From Coniochaeta sp. PMI_546 (Eukaryota > Ascomycota > Sordariomycetes > Coniochaetales > Coniochaetaceae), in the NCBI GenBank assembly GCA_021432605.1, contig MU271163.1:124001-188000 (forward strand): 64,000 nucleotides of DNA, given 5' to 3'. The notes below the pieces were generated by a model. That model did not search any database. It had not been told where the DNA came from and saw only the letters and a program-made list of their open reading frames with translations. The first letter of the stretch is position 1, and every line of letters begins with the position of its first letter. Positions 34,101 through 45,316 of the stretch are shown here, piece after piece. Position numbers and translations under genes: made by a program.

Positions 34101-34810
34101 AGCCTATCCTGAAGTTTGCTTCGTCCAACGAGAACATCGAGCGGTCTACTGGTGTTGGTGTGATCGCAGAGTGCACTGCTAACATGGGTGCGGCTGTGAC
34201 ACCATACACCTCTAAACTGCTCACTACTCTCTTGAAGCGATTGTCAGACACTGACATGGAGACCAAGAGCAACGCAGCGTATGCCGTTGGCCAGTTGATC
34301 AGCAGTTCGACCGACTCCGCCACATACCTGGCCCAGTATGAAACTATCCTGGGCAAACTTGAGACGATGCTTCAGTTGCAGGGTGCACGGATCAAGGACA
34401 ATGCCGCCGGATGTCTGTCGCGCATGATCATGAAGCACCCTGAGCGTGTCCCCATTCCGAGCGTGCTGCCAGCACTTGTCAACCTTCTCCCTCTGGAGGA
34501 CGACTACGAAGAGAATGCGCCCGTGTACGAGTGCATCTACAAACTCTGTAAGCTCATGCCCTCGCTTGGCAGATTGTCTTGTGCAGAGACTAATGATACA
34601 TGTCTTATAGATGACTCGAATGATGCCACAGTGCAACAACTGACGCCGAAGCTCATCCCTATCTTCGAGAAAGTCCTTTCGCCGCCCGAGGAGCAGCTTG
34701 CGGACGAGACGCGTCAACTCGTCCAACAAGCTGTCCGTCTCCTCTACCAAGCACAGCCAAACCTGTTCAAAGGACACGAGGGTGTTGTAAGGTTGGCAGG
34801 TGCTGCCTAA
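31177..34810 (+). CDS. kap123: Importin-4 / karyopherin Kap123
   Basis: Four exons, 31177..31222, 31303..33616, 33814..34547 and 34611..34810, 1097 aa (yeast Kap123 is of the same size). Exon 1 encodes MDGAKLAALLKESQT. The protein is a solenoid of HEAT repeats (for example SLIPAMVDVFKSC, VINLLNDSDAGVRHTALVGLARLAEDIAE). It has an acidic insert (DEEDENLMGDEDDDDWEDAAV) and the family segment RSVVTEVNRNVAATLKASG across intron 2, ending LYQAQPNLFKGHEGVVRLAGAA. It carries ribosomal proteins and histones H3/H4 into the nucleus in a Ran-GTP-dependent way. Intron 2 is 197 bp, longer than the others. The last intron is 63 bp, stop-free and in frame; its removal gives the expected YKLYDSNDATVQQL. Confidence 0.92.
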
Positions 34811-35060
34811 AGCTGTCTACCGCAACTTATTTCTCGGCGCTCAATCAAGCCAGGGATTATATATGCATGGAGAGGTCCTAATGCGCAAATATGACGATTC
34901 AACGACAAGCATAAGCGATGGGTGGATTTTGTGGAAAAGCAGGATTCCTGTTTGGAGCTCAGATAGATAGACTCTCCTCCGTTGCGAAACTGCAATGGTC
35001 TCTTAACCTTTTTACTTCCACTACTTTCTTCACAGTTCTCAATTGTCCATTTGCAATACC

Positions 35061-36584
35061 TCACAGGAACGGCTCTGACTTTATCGCTTCCTTCACTTCG
35101 CTATGGGCATCGTACCCGTACAGCCAAGGTTGGACGTCTGGGCACTGCCATCGGCTCGGGAATGGCCCTTTCAGCTCTTTGCCCAATTGGGACAAGAATA
35201 AGTCATCTCTAGCCTGTTGCTCAGGTCCATCAGGCAAGTGAAAATCGTGTCTCTGCTACTTATAAGCAATTTATCCATTTCATTTTGACCTTGAGTATGG
35301 TATCTCACCTGCTTGAACGTCTCTCTCGCAATGGCGTCACCTCTCGCTTTCCGCAGTTTTTCATATAGCCGCAAAGCCTGCGGCAGCTGGGCCTTCGTCT
35401 GAATGTGACCTAACAGACCACCCAGCACTGCACCGTCCTCAAGCGCCGAATTGGCGCCCTGGGCCAGGTATGGCAGCATAGGATGACAGGCGTCACCGCT
35501 ATATAGGAGGCGTCAGTGGGGAAGCAACTCTATCCGGATCAGAAGACTTACAGAAAGACGAAGTTTCCTTGCTCGTTCACCCAATGTGGTAGCTCCGGGC
35601 CTTCCAGCCAAGGTTCGAAATCAGTTCCACAGTTACTCCGCATAGGTTGCTCAGGGGGTTACTCACGATGCATCAGTTTCCACTTGTCAACCACCTCCAC
35701 CTTGCTCAAGAATCTCGCAAGGATTGGATCCCATTTCTGAAACAGCGCTCGCATCTCTTCAACCGAGCCAGCCATCCGACTGACGCCCTCCGGCAGATCA
35801 TCAGGTACAAGCAGCACGATATTATACATCTGGCCCGCACGCAGACTGTACCCAACCGCATGCGCACCAGGACCGACCCAGAAATGCACCGCCGGCTCCG
35901 TCACCCAGCGGTATAATTCCGGGTCGTTGCGCAAGTGCTTCTCTGCGTCAAGGACAACACGATAGGCTAAGTCGCCTGTTGGCTGGGGTGGATCAGCTCG
36001 GCCGACAAAGGCGCTTCGGCAAGCTGACCAAAGCCCGTCGGCTGCTATGACCAGATCGGCGGAGACTTTCTCACCAGACTCGAGAGTGATGGATGGAGTG
36101 GCGGAGTGGGATTCGACAGTTTTCACCTTTGAGCCGAGGCGGAAAGTGACATTGAGTGAGAGCGCGCGAGCGTAAAGAGCCTGCTGGAGGTCGACGCGGT
36201 GAAGGTCGATGAAAGGTGCCCTGTAGCGCCTTCGGATGTCCTTGTTGAACTCTGGTGAGTGGGAGAGGACCGTGCCGTCATACCGGTGGACTGTCAGTGT
36301 GGTCGGTTCGGCAGCCGAGGCCCATAGAGACTCTGGCAGACGCCAGGCGTCGAGGAGACGAGTGGCGTTGGGGGTGATCTGCAATCCTGCGCCGACTTCT
36401 TGCAGTTCCTTGGCTGACTCGAAGACCGTTATCTTGTGTCCTGATAAAGCGCTTGATATAGCGGCACCTAGTCCCCCTAGACCAGCTCCGACAACGATGA
36501 CGTCGAGGGATACTGGTGACTTTGGGGTTTCCTGCAGGTATCAGACTTTGGCTCAACTAAGGCTGGGCCATGATGACTCACCAT
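35061..36584 (-). CDS. FAD-dependent monooxygenase (salicylate-hydroxylase-like)
   Basis: Five exons, complement(35061..35252, 35309..35498, 35552..35600, 35667..36531, 36582..36584), 432 aa. The first coding exon is only the ATG: no in-frame start exists in the next exon before the FAD fold, and GTGAGT follows the ATG directly. GxGxxG (GAGLGG) is at residues 16-21, then GHKITVFESA and VGAGLQITPNATRLLD. The NADPH/FAD motif is VIAADGLWSACR, and GDACHPMLPYLAQGANSALEDGA binds FAD ribityl. The C-terminus DVQPWLYGYDAHSEVKEA is typical of fungal members. These class A flavoproteins hydroxylate aromatic rings with NAD(P)H and O2. The gene is divergent from a Zn2Cys6 regulator 452 bp away. The substrate is not determined. 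Confidence 0.9.
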
Positions 36585-37036
36585 GTTGAGCCTTTGAAGT
36601 TGATATTGTTCTCGTAACTTACACCACTGGGGTCAGGACTAACAACGGTCTATCTGTGAACTCAGGCTTCACGGGTTCTGGAGTTCTGGGTAACTTTGGG
36701 GGCAGACGAGGAAATCCATGTAACCCCAAGAACAATCCTCTAGATATAGTAATACAGGACAGAATATTCTCCATGACGAGAACCGGAATCAATATACTTG
36801 CGATCAGCAGCTACACGGTTCGAACGCCGGCAGGAGGTACGGGGATGGGCACCGCCGAGGTGGAACATGGCTCGTGCACCCGGGTTCACCGAACACCGAA
36901 AAGAGGGGTATCCAGCATCTCGGACCTTCCAGCGTTTCGAGCTTCACCACCCTCATGCGAATCCGGCACTTCCGGTGTCATTGACTTCCACGGCAGCCCA
37001 CAATATCTTGGCTTTGTGGTCCATGACAATCGGATA
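36585..37036. promoter_or_regulatory. Shared divergent promoter of monooxygenase and Zn2Cys6 regulator
   Basis: 452 bp between two start codons pointing away from each other. An open plus-strand frame (36656 on) is in frame with the regulator, but its peptide has no domain, so I take it as leader. I did not find a clear inverted CGG repeat. Confidence 0.5.
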
Positions 37037-39574
37037 ATGGACGTCGACGTGGCTCCCATCACCCCTCAAGGGACACCACGGAGGCCAGTATCGCGCGATC
37101 CAACAGCCAGACGCCGGACCGCCAGGTTAGCTTGCGACTTCTGCCACAAGAAGAAGACCAAATGTGATGGGTCATACCCCTGCTCTAACTGTAAGAGTGA
37201 GTCTCGCCTGGTCCGCGCCGACTAGGGGCCTATTAAGTACTAATCCTATTCCTTGTAGAGAGACATATCGACTGTCTCTGGGCCGGAGGTGCCCCCGTCA
37301 ATCTGATTGCAGGCTCCTACACACCAGAGTAGGTTGACCATGCTTCCTTTCTCAAGGTTCACGACGCACTAAAGTTGCACGATAGATATGTGAAATGGCT
37401 GGAAGAGAAAGTGTCTGCCCTTTCAGGGTCCAACAAGACTGTTGAAGATGCCAGAAACAGAGTATCTGCGAATCCTAGCCACGAGTTATCGCCCGCTCCA
37501 GTCGGCGCACCTCCCCCATCTGCCGCCCCATCTCACGGAGGGGAGACATCGGCACGGTTTACTGTTACGGATGAGGTTGCAGGTGTTAACCAGCACACCA
37601 ATGATCAGGAATTTTATGGAAGCTCATCTTCGGTAGCTCTTCTTGCTCGTGTCGGGAGGAGCCCTTCGAAGCCAGGAGATGACGGGGCCACACGGCATCC
37701 AGACGAACCTGATGCCCTCCTGACATCGCTGCACAACCCAGTCTTCTCCCGGAGACGAGCTGGGAGCGAGGGTGCCGGAGCGGCTACCCCTTCGATGTCC
37801 TCCTTTCGTCAATGCAAAGTGTTCATAGACGGCTTCTTCAGCACTCTTCATTACATCTTTCCCATTCTGGACAAACCACTGTTTATGAGTCGTTGCGAAA
37901 ATCTCTGGGCTACGGAGCGCTGCGCGCAAAAGTCGAGCTTTGTCGCCTTGTACTTCAGCGTTTTGTCCTTGGGCGCTCTTGTTGGACCTAGAAGCGAAGA
38001 ACTTATAAACGGACAGGACAATCTCGCCTGGTCACGGCAGTTCTTCGAAGAAACTCGCTCCCTGTGCAGCGCTTTGGGAATGGCCACTGATCTGGAGATG
38101 GTCCAGTGCTATTTCTTTCTAGTGAGGTCGAGCATTCGACACACGCGTACTCCTACCTACTGACCAGACTTGTAGTCCAAGGTTTGCCAAAACGAGTTGA
38201 ATCCACATTGTAAGCTTGCCGCCGCTTCGGAAGTACGGTGGAGAGCGTTGTCACTAACTTCATATACACAGTGACATACATGTATGTTGGTCTTGCAGTA
38301 AGGACCGCACTTGCCATTGGCATCAACCGTAGTCCGCCAGGCACGTCCAAGAAAGACCCAGAAGTCGTCAAGGCCGAGACGAGGACATGGTGGTATGTTA
38401 CCCCATTCCTGCATCACAGCTTCAAGTGGCTTACTATCTTGACAGGGGACTTTATTCGCTAGAAACGTGAGTAATGCCGGGTCTCGGCATCCTTATAACA
38501 CTTTCTCATATTCTTCTCAGGGAATTGTCCTTTGGCATGGGCAGGCCTGACACTCTGGGTGCCGACTTGTACCACAACCGGCCGTTTCCAGTGACCGTAT
38601 ATAGCCGGAAGGCAGTATCTACTACAAATAGTAGCCACGAGCTTTTTGAACCTGCGCAGGTTGCGATCCTGGAATTTATGGTGGAATTTTCGAGAATCAT
38701 AAGACGGATACGTCTCGAACTATATCTCCCGCAGTCGCCAGCAACGCGAGATCCTGACCTTGCACTACAGTATGCAGCGAGTATCGAGCGAGAATTGGAC
38801 ACTTGGCTCGGTCATCTTCCTGATACCATCAGACCCCAACGCGGCTCTAGTCAGGATACGTCACTGAGGGCTGCAAAAGAGCCCCAGTATGTCAAGAAGC
38901 AGAAGCTTGTATTGGCCATTAGTACGTTGGTGATCTGATTCTATCCCAGTTGAATCGTTAACGGGGGCTGACACGTACAAACTGGGCAGGGTATCATAAC
39001 CTACGGATTCTCTTATTTGGTTCGTTTTTATTGAGGGCTACGAACCGTGGAGACATGACACCAGCTGCACAGCAGTGCGTTCAGAAGTGTCTGGACTCAG
39101 CCAAGGAGACCATCGATATGATCTACGAGACCTACAGGCATCATGACTTCTTCCGTACTTGGTGAGTTTTGCTTTTCCGCCGTTGGCCGCCTGCCACATT
39201 GCAGCAGGATAGGCCGTGCACTAACTAGCAGTAGGTTCTACAATACTACATACACTGTCTTTGCTTCGTCTATGATCCTCCTGTACATGGCACAGTCGGG
39301 TGATAGTACTGAGCTATCCTCGCTAAGCCGGTATGTCGACATGGCCGTCGAGATTCTGGAAGTAATGGACGAGAGCGTCATCGCCGTCAAGTCGGCTGGT
39401 ATGATCAAGCGTGCTCTGGAGCGCGTCAAGGCTACGGCTCCTCCAGTAGCGCCGGCGGGTCCGACTGCGGAGAACGACCTCTGGCTTCCGGCCCATCATT
39501 ACTGGGGTTCGGTCAATCTACTAGATGGCCAGCTTGACGAAAGCTTTCCCTTCCAGATGGACAGCTGGTCTTGA
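37037..39574 (+). CDS. Zn2Cys6 transcription factor with fungal_trans domain
   Basis: Nine exons: 37037..37196, 37259..37296, 37357..38121, 38176..38209, 38272..38392, 38446..38466, 38521..38921, 38990..39161 and 39235..39574, 683 aa. The binuclear cluster spans residues 33-59 (C-x2-C-x6-C-x5-C-x2-C-x6-C: CDFCHKKKTKC / CSNCKKRHIDC, split by intron 1). A short coiled segment follows (LHDRYVKWLEEKVSAL). The middle homology domain includes FIDGFFSTLHYIFPILDKPLF, LTYMYVGLAVRTALAIGIN, TWWGLYSLE and LGADLYHNRPFPV. Exon 6 is 21 nt. Intron 2 is the uncertain part: a TAG at 37330 must be removed, and the only frame-keeping join uses the non-consensus donor GTCAAT. It probably regulates the divergent monooxygenase and perhaps the genes to its right (inference). 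Confidence 0.85.
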
Positions 39575-40126
39575 TAGGACCGCAGTTGAGAGCTTCCTCA
39601 ATGTCCCATCCGACAAACCATAAATACATGCTACGGGTGCGCCGCATGCTCGTCGGTGCGGCTCATTGATCTGGAGACCGACTGGTGATTGATCCCTTGA
39701 GCCCCTTGACAGCTTGGGTGGGGAAAATGCGGAGAGGATTCCAAGTTGCGGGGAAACCCTTTCCCTCTTGTCCCGCCGTACTTCGGATCTGCCGATGAAT
39801 TGAAGCCAAGAAAACGTCACCTCAGTTCATGTCAAGTTCATCACAAAAGATCGGACTTTCATATTGAATGACAATCTGTTAAGAGCTACATTGATCCACG
39901 CTAGTTCAGACTGACAAGTCGTCCTTGTGCCCGAGCGCTAAGCTCGCACTTGCATATCAGGGCCCAGGGCTTAATGATAGTCCGGTTGTCAAGCATATCC
40001 GTCATATGAAACCACTACTCCATCAATTGCTCACAACTCTCTAAGATCTCGACGCGAAACACCAGTCTCCTTCCGTCGTGTATACATCAACAACGTACCC
40101 AAGTGATTACTCTAGGACTACACAGA
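39575..40126. other. Intergenic before DUF3500 gene
   Basis: 552 bp, 3' flank of the regulator and promoter of the DUF3500 gene. Nothing else recognised. Confidence 0.45.
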
Positions 40127-41467
40127 ATGACTTCGGAAACAGCGCAAGCTGCTCATGGCGGTGAATACCGCCAATACCTCCCGGACTTGAGCATTCCGAG
40201 GTTCACTACCATGAAAGAACAGGATGCTCACGTTTACGCCGAAGCTTTCAAGAAGGGTGGAATACCGCCGTGGTTGCATGGTCTGTACATGCACTGGCTC
40301 GAACTGCTCAAGGAACCGTTCAAGGGAGTGACTAGCGATGGTGAGTTCACAAACCGGGCGCGGCATGTTGAATTCTGGGCTGACTTTGCGAATGAAGGTA
40401 ATGTGAGGCCAGGGCTCTTTCAGGTCCAGGATGAGGGGATTCCAATCCAGCAAATCGTAGACGCCACTACTTCGCTCGTGTCATCGCTAGATGAGGCACA
40501 AAGTTCAAAGATCAAGCTGCACATCGACTCGCCTGAATGGCGGACATGGTCTAATCCAGAGTTCCTGCTCAGCGATAAAGGGATTAGACTCGATGAATTG
40601 AGCGAAGACGTTCGGACGAAAGTGATGGGAGTCCTGAAGGCGACTCTCTCTTCTGAGGGGTACGAGAAGGCAGTCGGAGCGATGCGCATCAACGGCTTTC
40701 TCGGTCAATTGGTCGAATCGCCAGCTGTCATGAACGAGTTCTCGTACAATTTCGTTCTCTTCGGCGAGCCGTCCACAGCCACGCCATGGGGCTTCTCCTT
40801 TTACGGCCACCACCTCTGCCTCAACATCTTTTTCTACAAGACGCAGATCGTCATCTCCCCGTGGTTCACCGGTGCAGAACCCAACATCATCGACGATGGA
40901 CCATACAAAGGAACGCGCATCCTGGAAGCAGAAGAGAAGCTGGGCCTTCAGCTCATGCAGAGTCTGACTCCTGATCAGAAATCCCGAGCCCAAACATTCA
41001 AAGAAATGAAAGACCCAGCCATGCCCCACGGCAGATGGAACCATGACGACCAGAGACACCTCTGCGGAGCTTACAGGGACAACCGTATTGTGCCCTATGA
41101 GGGAATCTTAGTATCGGCAATGACTACCGAGCAACAGCTCCTCGTCGTGGACATACTGAACCAGTACCTCCTCTACCTCCCACAGACCGCTCGGAGTATC
41201 CGACTAGAAAGTTACAAGACCTGGTTCCCGGAAACGTATTTCTCGTGGATCGGAGGCTTCGGAGACTCAGATCCGTTCTACTACCGGATCCAGAGCCCCG
41301 TTGTTATTGTCGAGTTTGACCACCACTCGGGCGTCTTCCTGACAAACAAGGAGCCGGCCAAGTTCCATATCCATACGCTGCTTCGGACACCTAATGCGGG
41401 TGATTACGGGATGGCGCTGCGGCCTCTGATACCAGGTCGGGAACAGGAGTATCTTTGGGAAGGCTGA
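40127..41467 (+). CDS. DUF3500-family protein
   Basis: Single exon, 446 aa; the first ATG of the frame (MTSETAQAAHGGEY) is at 40127. No signal peptide or membrane segment. Family-type features are RINGFLGQLV, FVLFGEPS..PWGFSFYGHHLCLN, ISPWFTGAEPN, GAYRDNRIVPYEGI, FSWIGGFGDSDPFYYRIQSPVVIVEFDHHSGVFL and FHIHTLLRTPNAGDYG. The invariant-looking histidines (GHH, DHH, HIH) suggest a metal site, but no reaction is established for the family to my knowledge. It lies downstream of the Zn2Cys6 regulator and next to the 3' end of a Dal5-type permease, so a part in uptake and breakdown of an organic acid or amide is a guess. Confidence 0.82.
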   Translation: MTSETAQAAHGGEYRQYLPDLSIPRFTTMKEQDAHVYAEAFKKGGIPPWLHGLYMHWLELLKEPFKGVTSDGEFTNRARHVEFWADFANEGNVRPGLFQVQDEGIPIQQIVDATTSLVSSLDEAQSSKIKLHIDSPEWRTWSNPEFLLSDKGIRLDELSEDVRTKVMGVLKATLSSEGYEKAVGAMRINGFLGQLVESPAVMNEFSYNFVLFGEPSTATPWGFSFYGHHLCLNIFFYKTQIVISPWFTGAEPNIIDDGPYKGTRILEAEEKLGLQLMQSLTPDQKSRAQTFKEMKDPAMPHGRWNHDDQRHLCGAYRDNRIVPYEGILVSAMTTEQQLLVVDILNQYLLYLPQTARSIRLESYKTWFPETYFSWIGGFGDSDPFYYRIQSPVVIVEFDHHSGVFLTNKEPAKFHIHTLLRTPNAGDYGMALRPLIPGREQEYLWEG

Positions 41468-42848
41468 GGTTAGGGTGAGGTTAATTAGTTTCGCAAGTCG
41501 TTGTAGCGCTCTTAAATCTCAAAGTTACAATTGTTTTACCCTTTTTTGTGGTATTTTGGGCGCTCCGTTAAATGTAATACAACCGTATTAACCTACTATA
41601 TTCTCTAATCTTATCAATACCTAATCTATCTTTCCGCTAATCTATCTTTCCGCTAATCTGTCTTTCTGCCAATCTGTCTTTCTGCCAATCTGTCTTTCCG
41701 CCAATCTGTCTTTCCGCTAATCTATCTTTCCGTTATTATAGTATTATAGAACTTTATGATAACGAGGTATAGTTTATAATTACTTTCTATCATAGCGTAT
41801 CATTGCTACACTTTGGTATCGTAAGATAACTTCATGGGTGAGAAGGAGACCCTGCAGGGTAGGTCCAGGCCTCCCGCTGAAGGGCAACCTCTAATCTTCC
41901 AGCCACTCTAACACTTTCCACCAATGCTTTTTGTCGGGTTCCTGGATTCAATTATATGGTGGTTGATCCCAACATAGAGTTTCCAATCTTGTAATTAGCG
42001 GGCGAGGGGATAAGTAGTCCTTGGTCGCCAGGCCATGTCTCGTGATCGCTGTGCTCTCAATTGTTGTCCCCTATTTCCTCTATACTGTGACACAATCGCT
42101 CCTCATTGTTTGTCAAATTTCGCTCATTAAAACACTAGAGGGAATCATGCCAGATATGAAGAGAGGCAAAACTCACTACGCCGTAGCCAGTGGCAGACTG
42201 CCACCTTTCATCGGGACCTAGTAGCTTAAGTACTACCTCCATAATGGTGTTTTCTAATTTGGCAATGGAAGAGAAAACTATATATGCTAACTACTGGCAC
42301 AGGTCAATAGCCAGTTAGTCCTCCGATGCCAAGCACAAAGGCTTTGTAAACTTGCACGATGTACAGCAATAACTAAGAATAAGAGGGCCTTCTGATGTTT
42401 TTGTCTGTGATGATGTGAGCTCAAGTACGGACGGTCAAGCACCAAGCTCGCAGGAACTAGGCTATCATGCTGTCACCAACAGGAGATATAGAAAAGATTT
42501 ATCTTAACTGTATGATTCACCTCTCTAATTTCACGAACTCAGCAGACAATGGATCGTATATCTGATGAGCACTGACTATCACGAGATAAGAGATGCCTTA
42601 CCTGTTCCACCAAGTCTTTGTTCCTGAAAGTTGTATACGCCGTTGTTCGCAAAGGTAAGATTATTTATAATTTATAAGTTATCCGGGACCTAGCTACGAA
42701 CTTCTGGGCACTCATGAAGGAAATTATGTTTAACACGCAAGTATAATCCAATGAGCAGAATTGAATGACGGAAGCCACTTCGATTTGTTCTGGCGGCTAT
42801 AACAATCGATGTTCTATCTTTGGCAATTGCTTGTATGCGGAGTGCCCC
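41468..42848. other. AT-rich intergenic with minisatellite
   Basis: About 1.4 kb lying between the 3' ends of the convergent DUF3500 and permease genes. Contains the 16-bp tandem repeat (separate entry) and AT-rich DNA with TAT/ATA runs. No gene recognised; a 66-codon frame at 42021 has no motif. Confidence 0.45.
41622..41733 (+). repeat. 16-bp minisatellite, seven units
   Basis: Seven contiguous 16-mers of the form YAATCTRTCTTTCYGC, beginning at 41622, 41638, 41654, 41670, 41686, 41702 and 41718. The variants differ at four positions (T/C at 1, A/G at 7, C/T at 14, last base). The strand is fully pyrimidine-biased. It lies about 150 bp downstream of the DUF3500 stop codon. Confidence 0.9.
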
Positions 42849-44558
42849 TCACAGGGCGTAGCGGAACATAATCTGTGGTAGTTATTAGTAAAGTTTCGAC
42901 TTAATGTGTCTCCGAAACCACTCACGTTTGCCTTGTCGGTGATATCTTCAAAACCCTGCAGCTCACTCTCATTCTTCAGCTGCAGGAGCTCCTCTTCCGA
43001 CTTCCCAGCAATGAGCTTATCTCTCTTCGCGTTCTCGCGGACATACAAGAACCGAAGGACCTGGTTGAGAACGAGGTTGATGATGAAACCACAGAGCATA
43101 GCAATAATACCGTGTTTGTAAGCTGGCGCCTCGGTACTCTTGAAGAACTGTGGCCCAGAAATTTGTCCCACGCAGTACATCACGAATACCCATCCGGATG
43201 CCACAGACCTCTTTGTGCTGCCTGCGATGTTTGTCGACAGGAGGCCGAGAATGACCATGAAGCCGACGGGGTACGAGCCCAGAAGCCAGACGCCAACGAG
43301 TCGACCCCACCTGTTTGTTAGTTCGAGCTGGTTGATTATGACAGTTCCCACGATCTGGAGCAGTATTAGCATTATGCACTGCGTGGCATGTATCACATCT
43401 GTCAGTAGAACGAAAGCTTACCGGTGGGAGCATGGCCACGGTTGCGATGTGCAGACGAGATTTAGGAATCTTCGATGCGAGGAAGCCGGCAGTAAGCTGG
43501 GCCACCAGCTGCACAACCGACAGCGGCAAGCCCATCAAAGTAGTCTGGAGCGCGTCGAACCCGAACCCCTGGATGACCAAGGACGAGAAGGCCAGTCCTC
43601 CAGATGCAATAGCGTTGACGAACGAGATAAGACCCAGCACAATGATCTTCGGGTCTGTTACTGCCTCAATGATTTGTGCCTTCACGAACCGCCGGCTCTT
43701 AGTGCCGGTCTTGTTCACCATGATGCGCTGCACAGCGACTACCTTCTCCTCCTCTGTAAGCCACTTCACCTGAGACGGGCTGTCCGGAACGAAGATGGTG
43801 AAGACAACGCCCCACACGATTGTCACAGCGCCGAGGATGATGAAGATGTACTTCCACGGCTTCAAGCTGCCGCTGATGTGACCGATGCCGTACGAGATCA
43901 GCGTACCAACGAAGCTGCCCACGCCAAGGAAGGAGATCCAGAGCGCAGACCTTCCTGCTTGTTCTTGCCTGGTCCACCACATACCCGTCACGGCCACGAA
44001 GCCCGGGGAGATGGTCGCCTCTGTGGCACCCAGCAAGAACCGAACAGTAGCGAGGCCGGCAAAGGAGGAACATGCGGTCGTGGTCATGAGGATGCAACCC
44101 CACAGGATGATGTTAACCCCTAGGAATTTGGCGACGGGAAATCTCTGCAGGATGGCGACGCCAGGGTATTCAGCAGCCAAGTAACCAAAGTAGAAGATGG
44201 AGGACACCCAGGAGTAGTTCTGGCCGACGAGGTGATTGTCTGGGATGATGCCGTAAACCGAAGAATATCCCAGAGATAACTTGTCCATGAACTGGAGAGC
44301 GTAGGTGCAGCAGAGGAAGGGCAGAATATACATGTCGATCTTCCTGAGCACTCGCTTTGATGCCGCAGGGTCGACGTCACCTAAGCTGAGGGCTTGGATG
44401 GCTAAGTCGCCAGTCTCATCCTTTATGGAGACCTTGTGGATGGAAGAAGTTCCATCGTTGACGTCGTTGGCAATCTCAATATCATCCCTCGTGGCGCGCT
44501 TCTCCGGATCCGCACCGATGCCAGCTGCGGACTTTATCGTGTCCGCCGTGTCCGCCAT
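42849..44558 (-). CDS. MFS permease, Dal5-like anion:cation symporter family
   Basis: Three exons, complement(42849..42872, 42926..43354, 43422..44558), 529 aa; introns 53 and 67 bp. The last exon is 24 nt and encodes IMFRYAL plus stop, the usual FRY end of this family. Twelve membrane segments fit: DMYILPFLCCTYALQFMDK..GYSSVYGI (TM1), SWVSSIFYFGYLAAEYPG, FLGVNIILWGCILMTTTA, RFLLGATEATISPGFVAVTGMWW, SALWISFLGVGSFVGTLISYGI, YIFIILGAVTIVWGVVF, and six after the central loop. The family moves allantoate, ureidosuccinate, nicotinate, pantothenate and similar carboxylates with protons at the plasma membrane. Substrate unknown; it is convergent with the DUF3500 gene. Confidence 0.9.
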
Positions 44559-45244
44559 CGTCGTTTGCCTCTGTCCTTGCCGGGTTTAGATGCACAGCGT
44601 AACTTTGAGTGTATATCGAGAGGTTGGCCTGAACAAAGCAGAGGCTCGTGGCTGAACCCCGATTTATCTATTGTTACCTACTGCCGGGACTTGCCCCGGC
44701 TGTAACCTTTCCACTTCGTTATCCGTCGCACTGGGAGTCTGGAATGGACCCGACATCTTGGTTATCAGTCCCAACTTTTGGCTTCGGTGCGGAATCGTCC
44801 GAAGCTTGCTGATAAGATCAGTTGCTCGAGCGATGATTCGATGGCATGGTGCTTCTCCGCACTCACTAAAGCAGACCGGCACTAGGAGGTCATCGAAGTC
44901 GATGAAGTACGACACCCTGAGCTGCGTAGTCCGTCGGTCTCGTGAACACACGACACATCATTGTGGTTTTGTTAATTTCAACTCCTAGGATAGAGCAAAA
45001 CCAAAGGGTCCTTATCAATACTTGAAGCAGCCGCTAAGGGGTTAGCTCTCGATATCCGGTGGAATCCATCGGTCGACTCCATTTCACCTATGTCGAAGAT
45101 AACCTTGTCAGATAAGCCGCAAAACCCGAGGCCGACTCGGTCTTGCTTAGAAGCGGCCGCGCTAGCAAACCACTACCGGTATGCGCTATTGGCAACAACG
45201 ACACGCAGAAGATTGGGGAAGATGGAAGCAAAACAAAAAGCATG
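44559..45244. other. Permease promoter region
   Basis: Upstream of the Dal5-like permease and downstream of tRNA-Cys. Apart from the Pol III terminator at 45235-45239 I see nothing definite. Confidence 0.45.
45235..45239 (-). terminator. RNA polymerase III terminator of tRNA-Cys
   Basis: A run of five T on the transcribed (minus) strand begins six bases after the tRNA 3' end; a second run of T follows at once. Confidence 0.7.
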
Positions 45245-45316
45245 AGGACCTGTCGTGGTTCGAACACGAGACCTGCCGATCTGCAATCGGCTGCTCTACC
45301 ACTGAGCTACAAATCC
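45245..45316 (-). tRNA. tRNA-Cys (anticodon GCA)
   Basis: 72 nt on the minus strand, no intron. The acceptor stem GGATTTG pairs with CAGGTCC (two G-T pairs); the D arm is TAGCTCAGTGGTAGAGCA. The anticodon stem GCCGA/TCGGC encloses the loop TTGCAGA with GCA in the middle. The T arm TCGTG/CACGA encloses TTCGAAC. The unpaired base 73 is U, the identity base of cysteine tRNAs, which supports the call. A-box and B-box promoters are intact, and a T5 terminator follows. Confidence 0.95.

Noticed and set aside
36810-36845. GGTTCGAAC box resembling a tRNA T-arm
   Set aside because: No flanking stem complementarity, no D-arm or anticodon arm within tRNA distance.
43140-44123. Plus-strand open frame of 327 codons
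   Set aside because: It is antisense to the Dal5-like permease and reflects that gene's codon bias; no domain and no start context.
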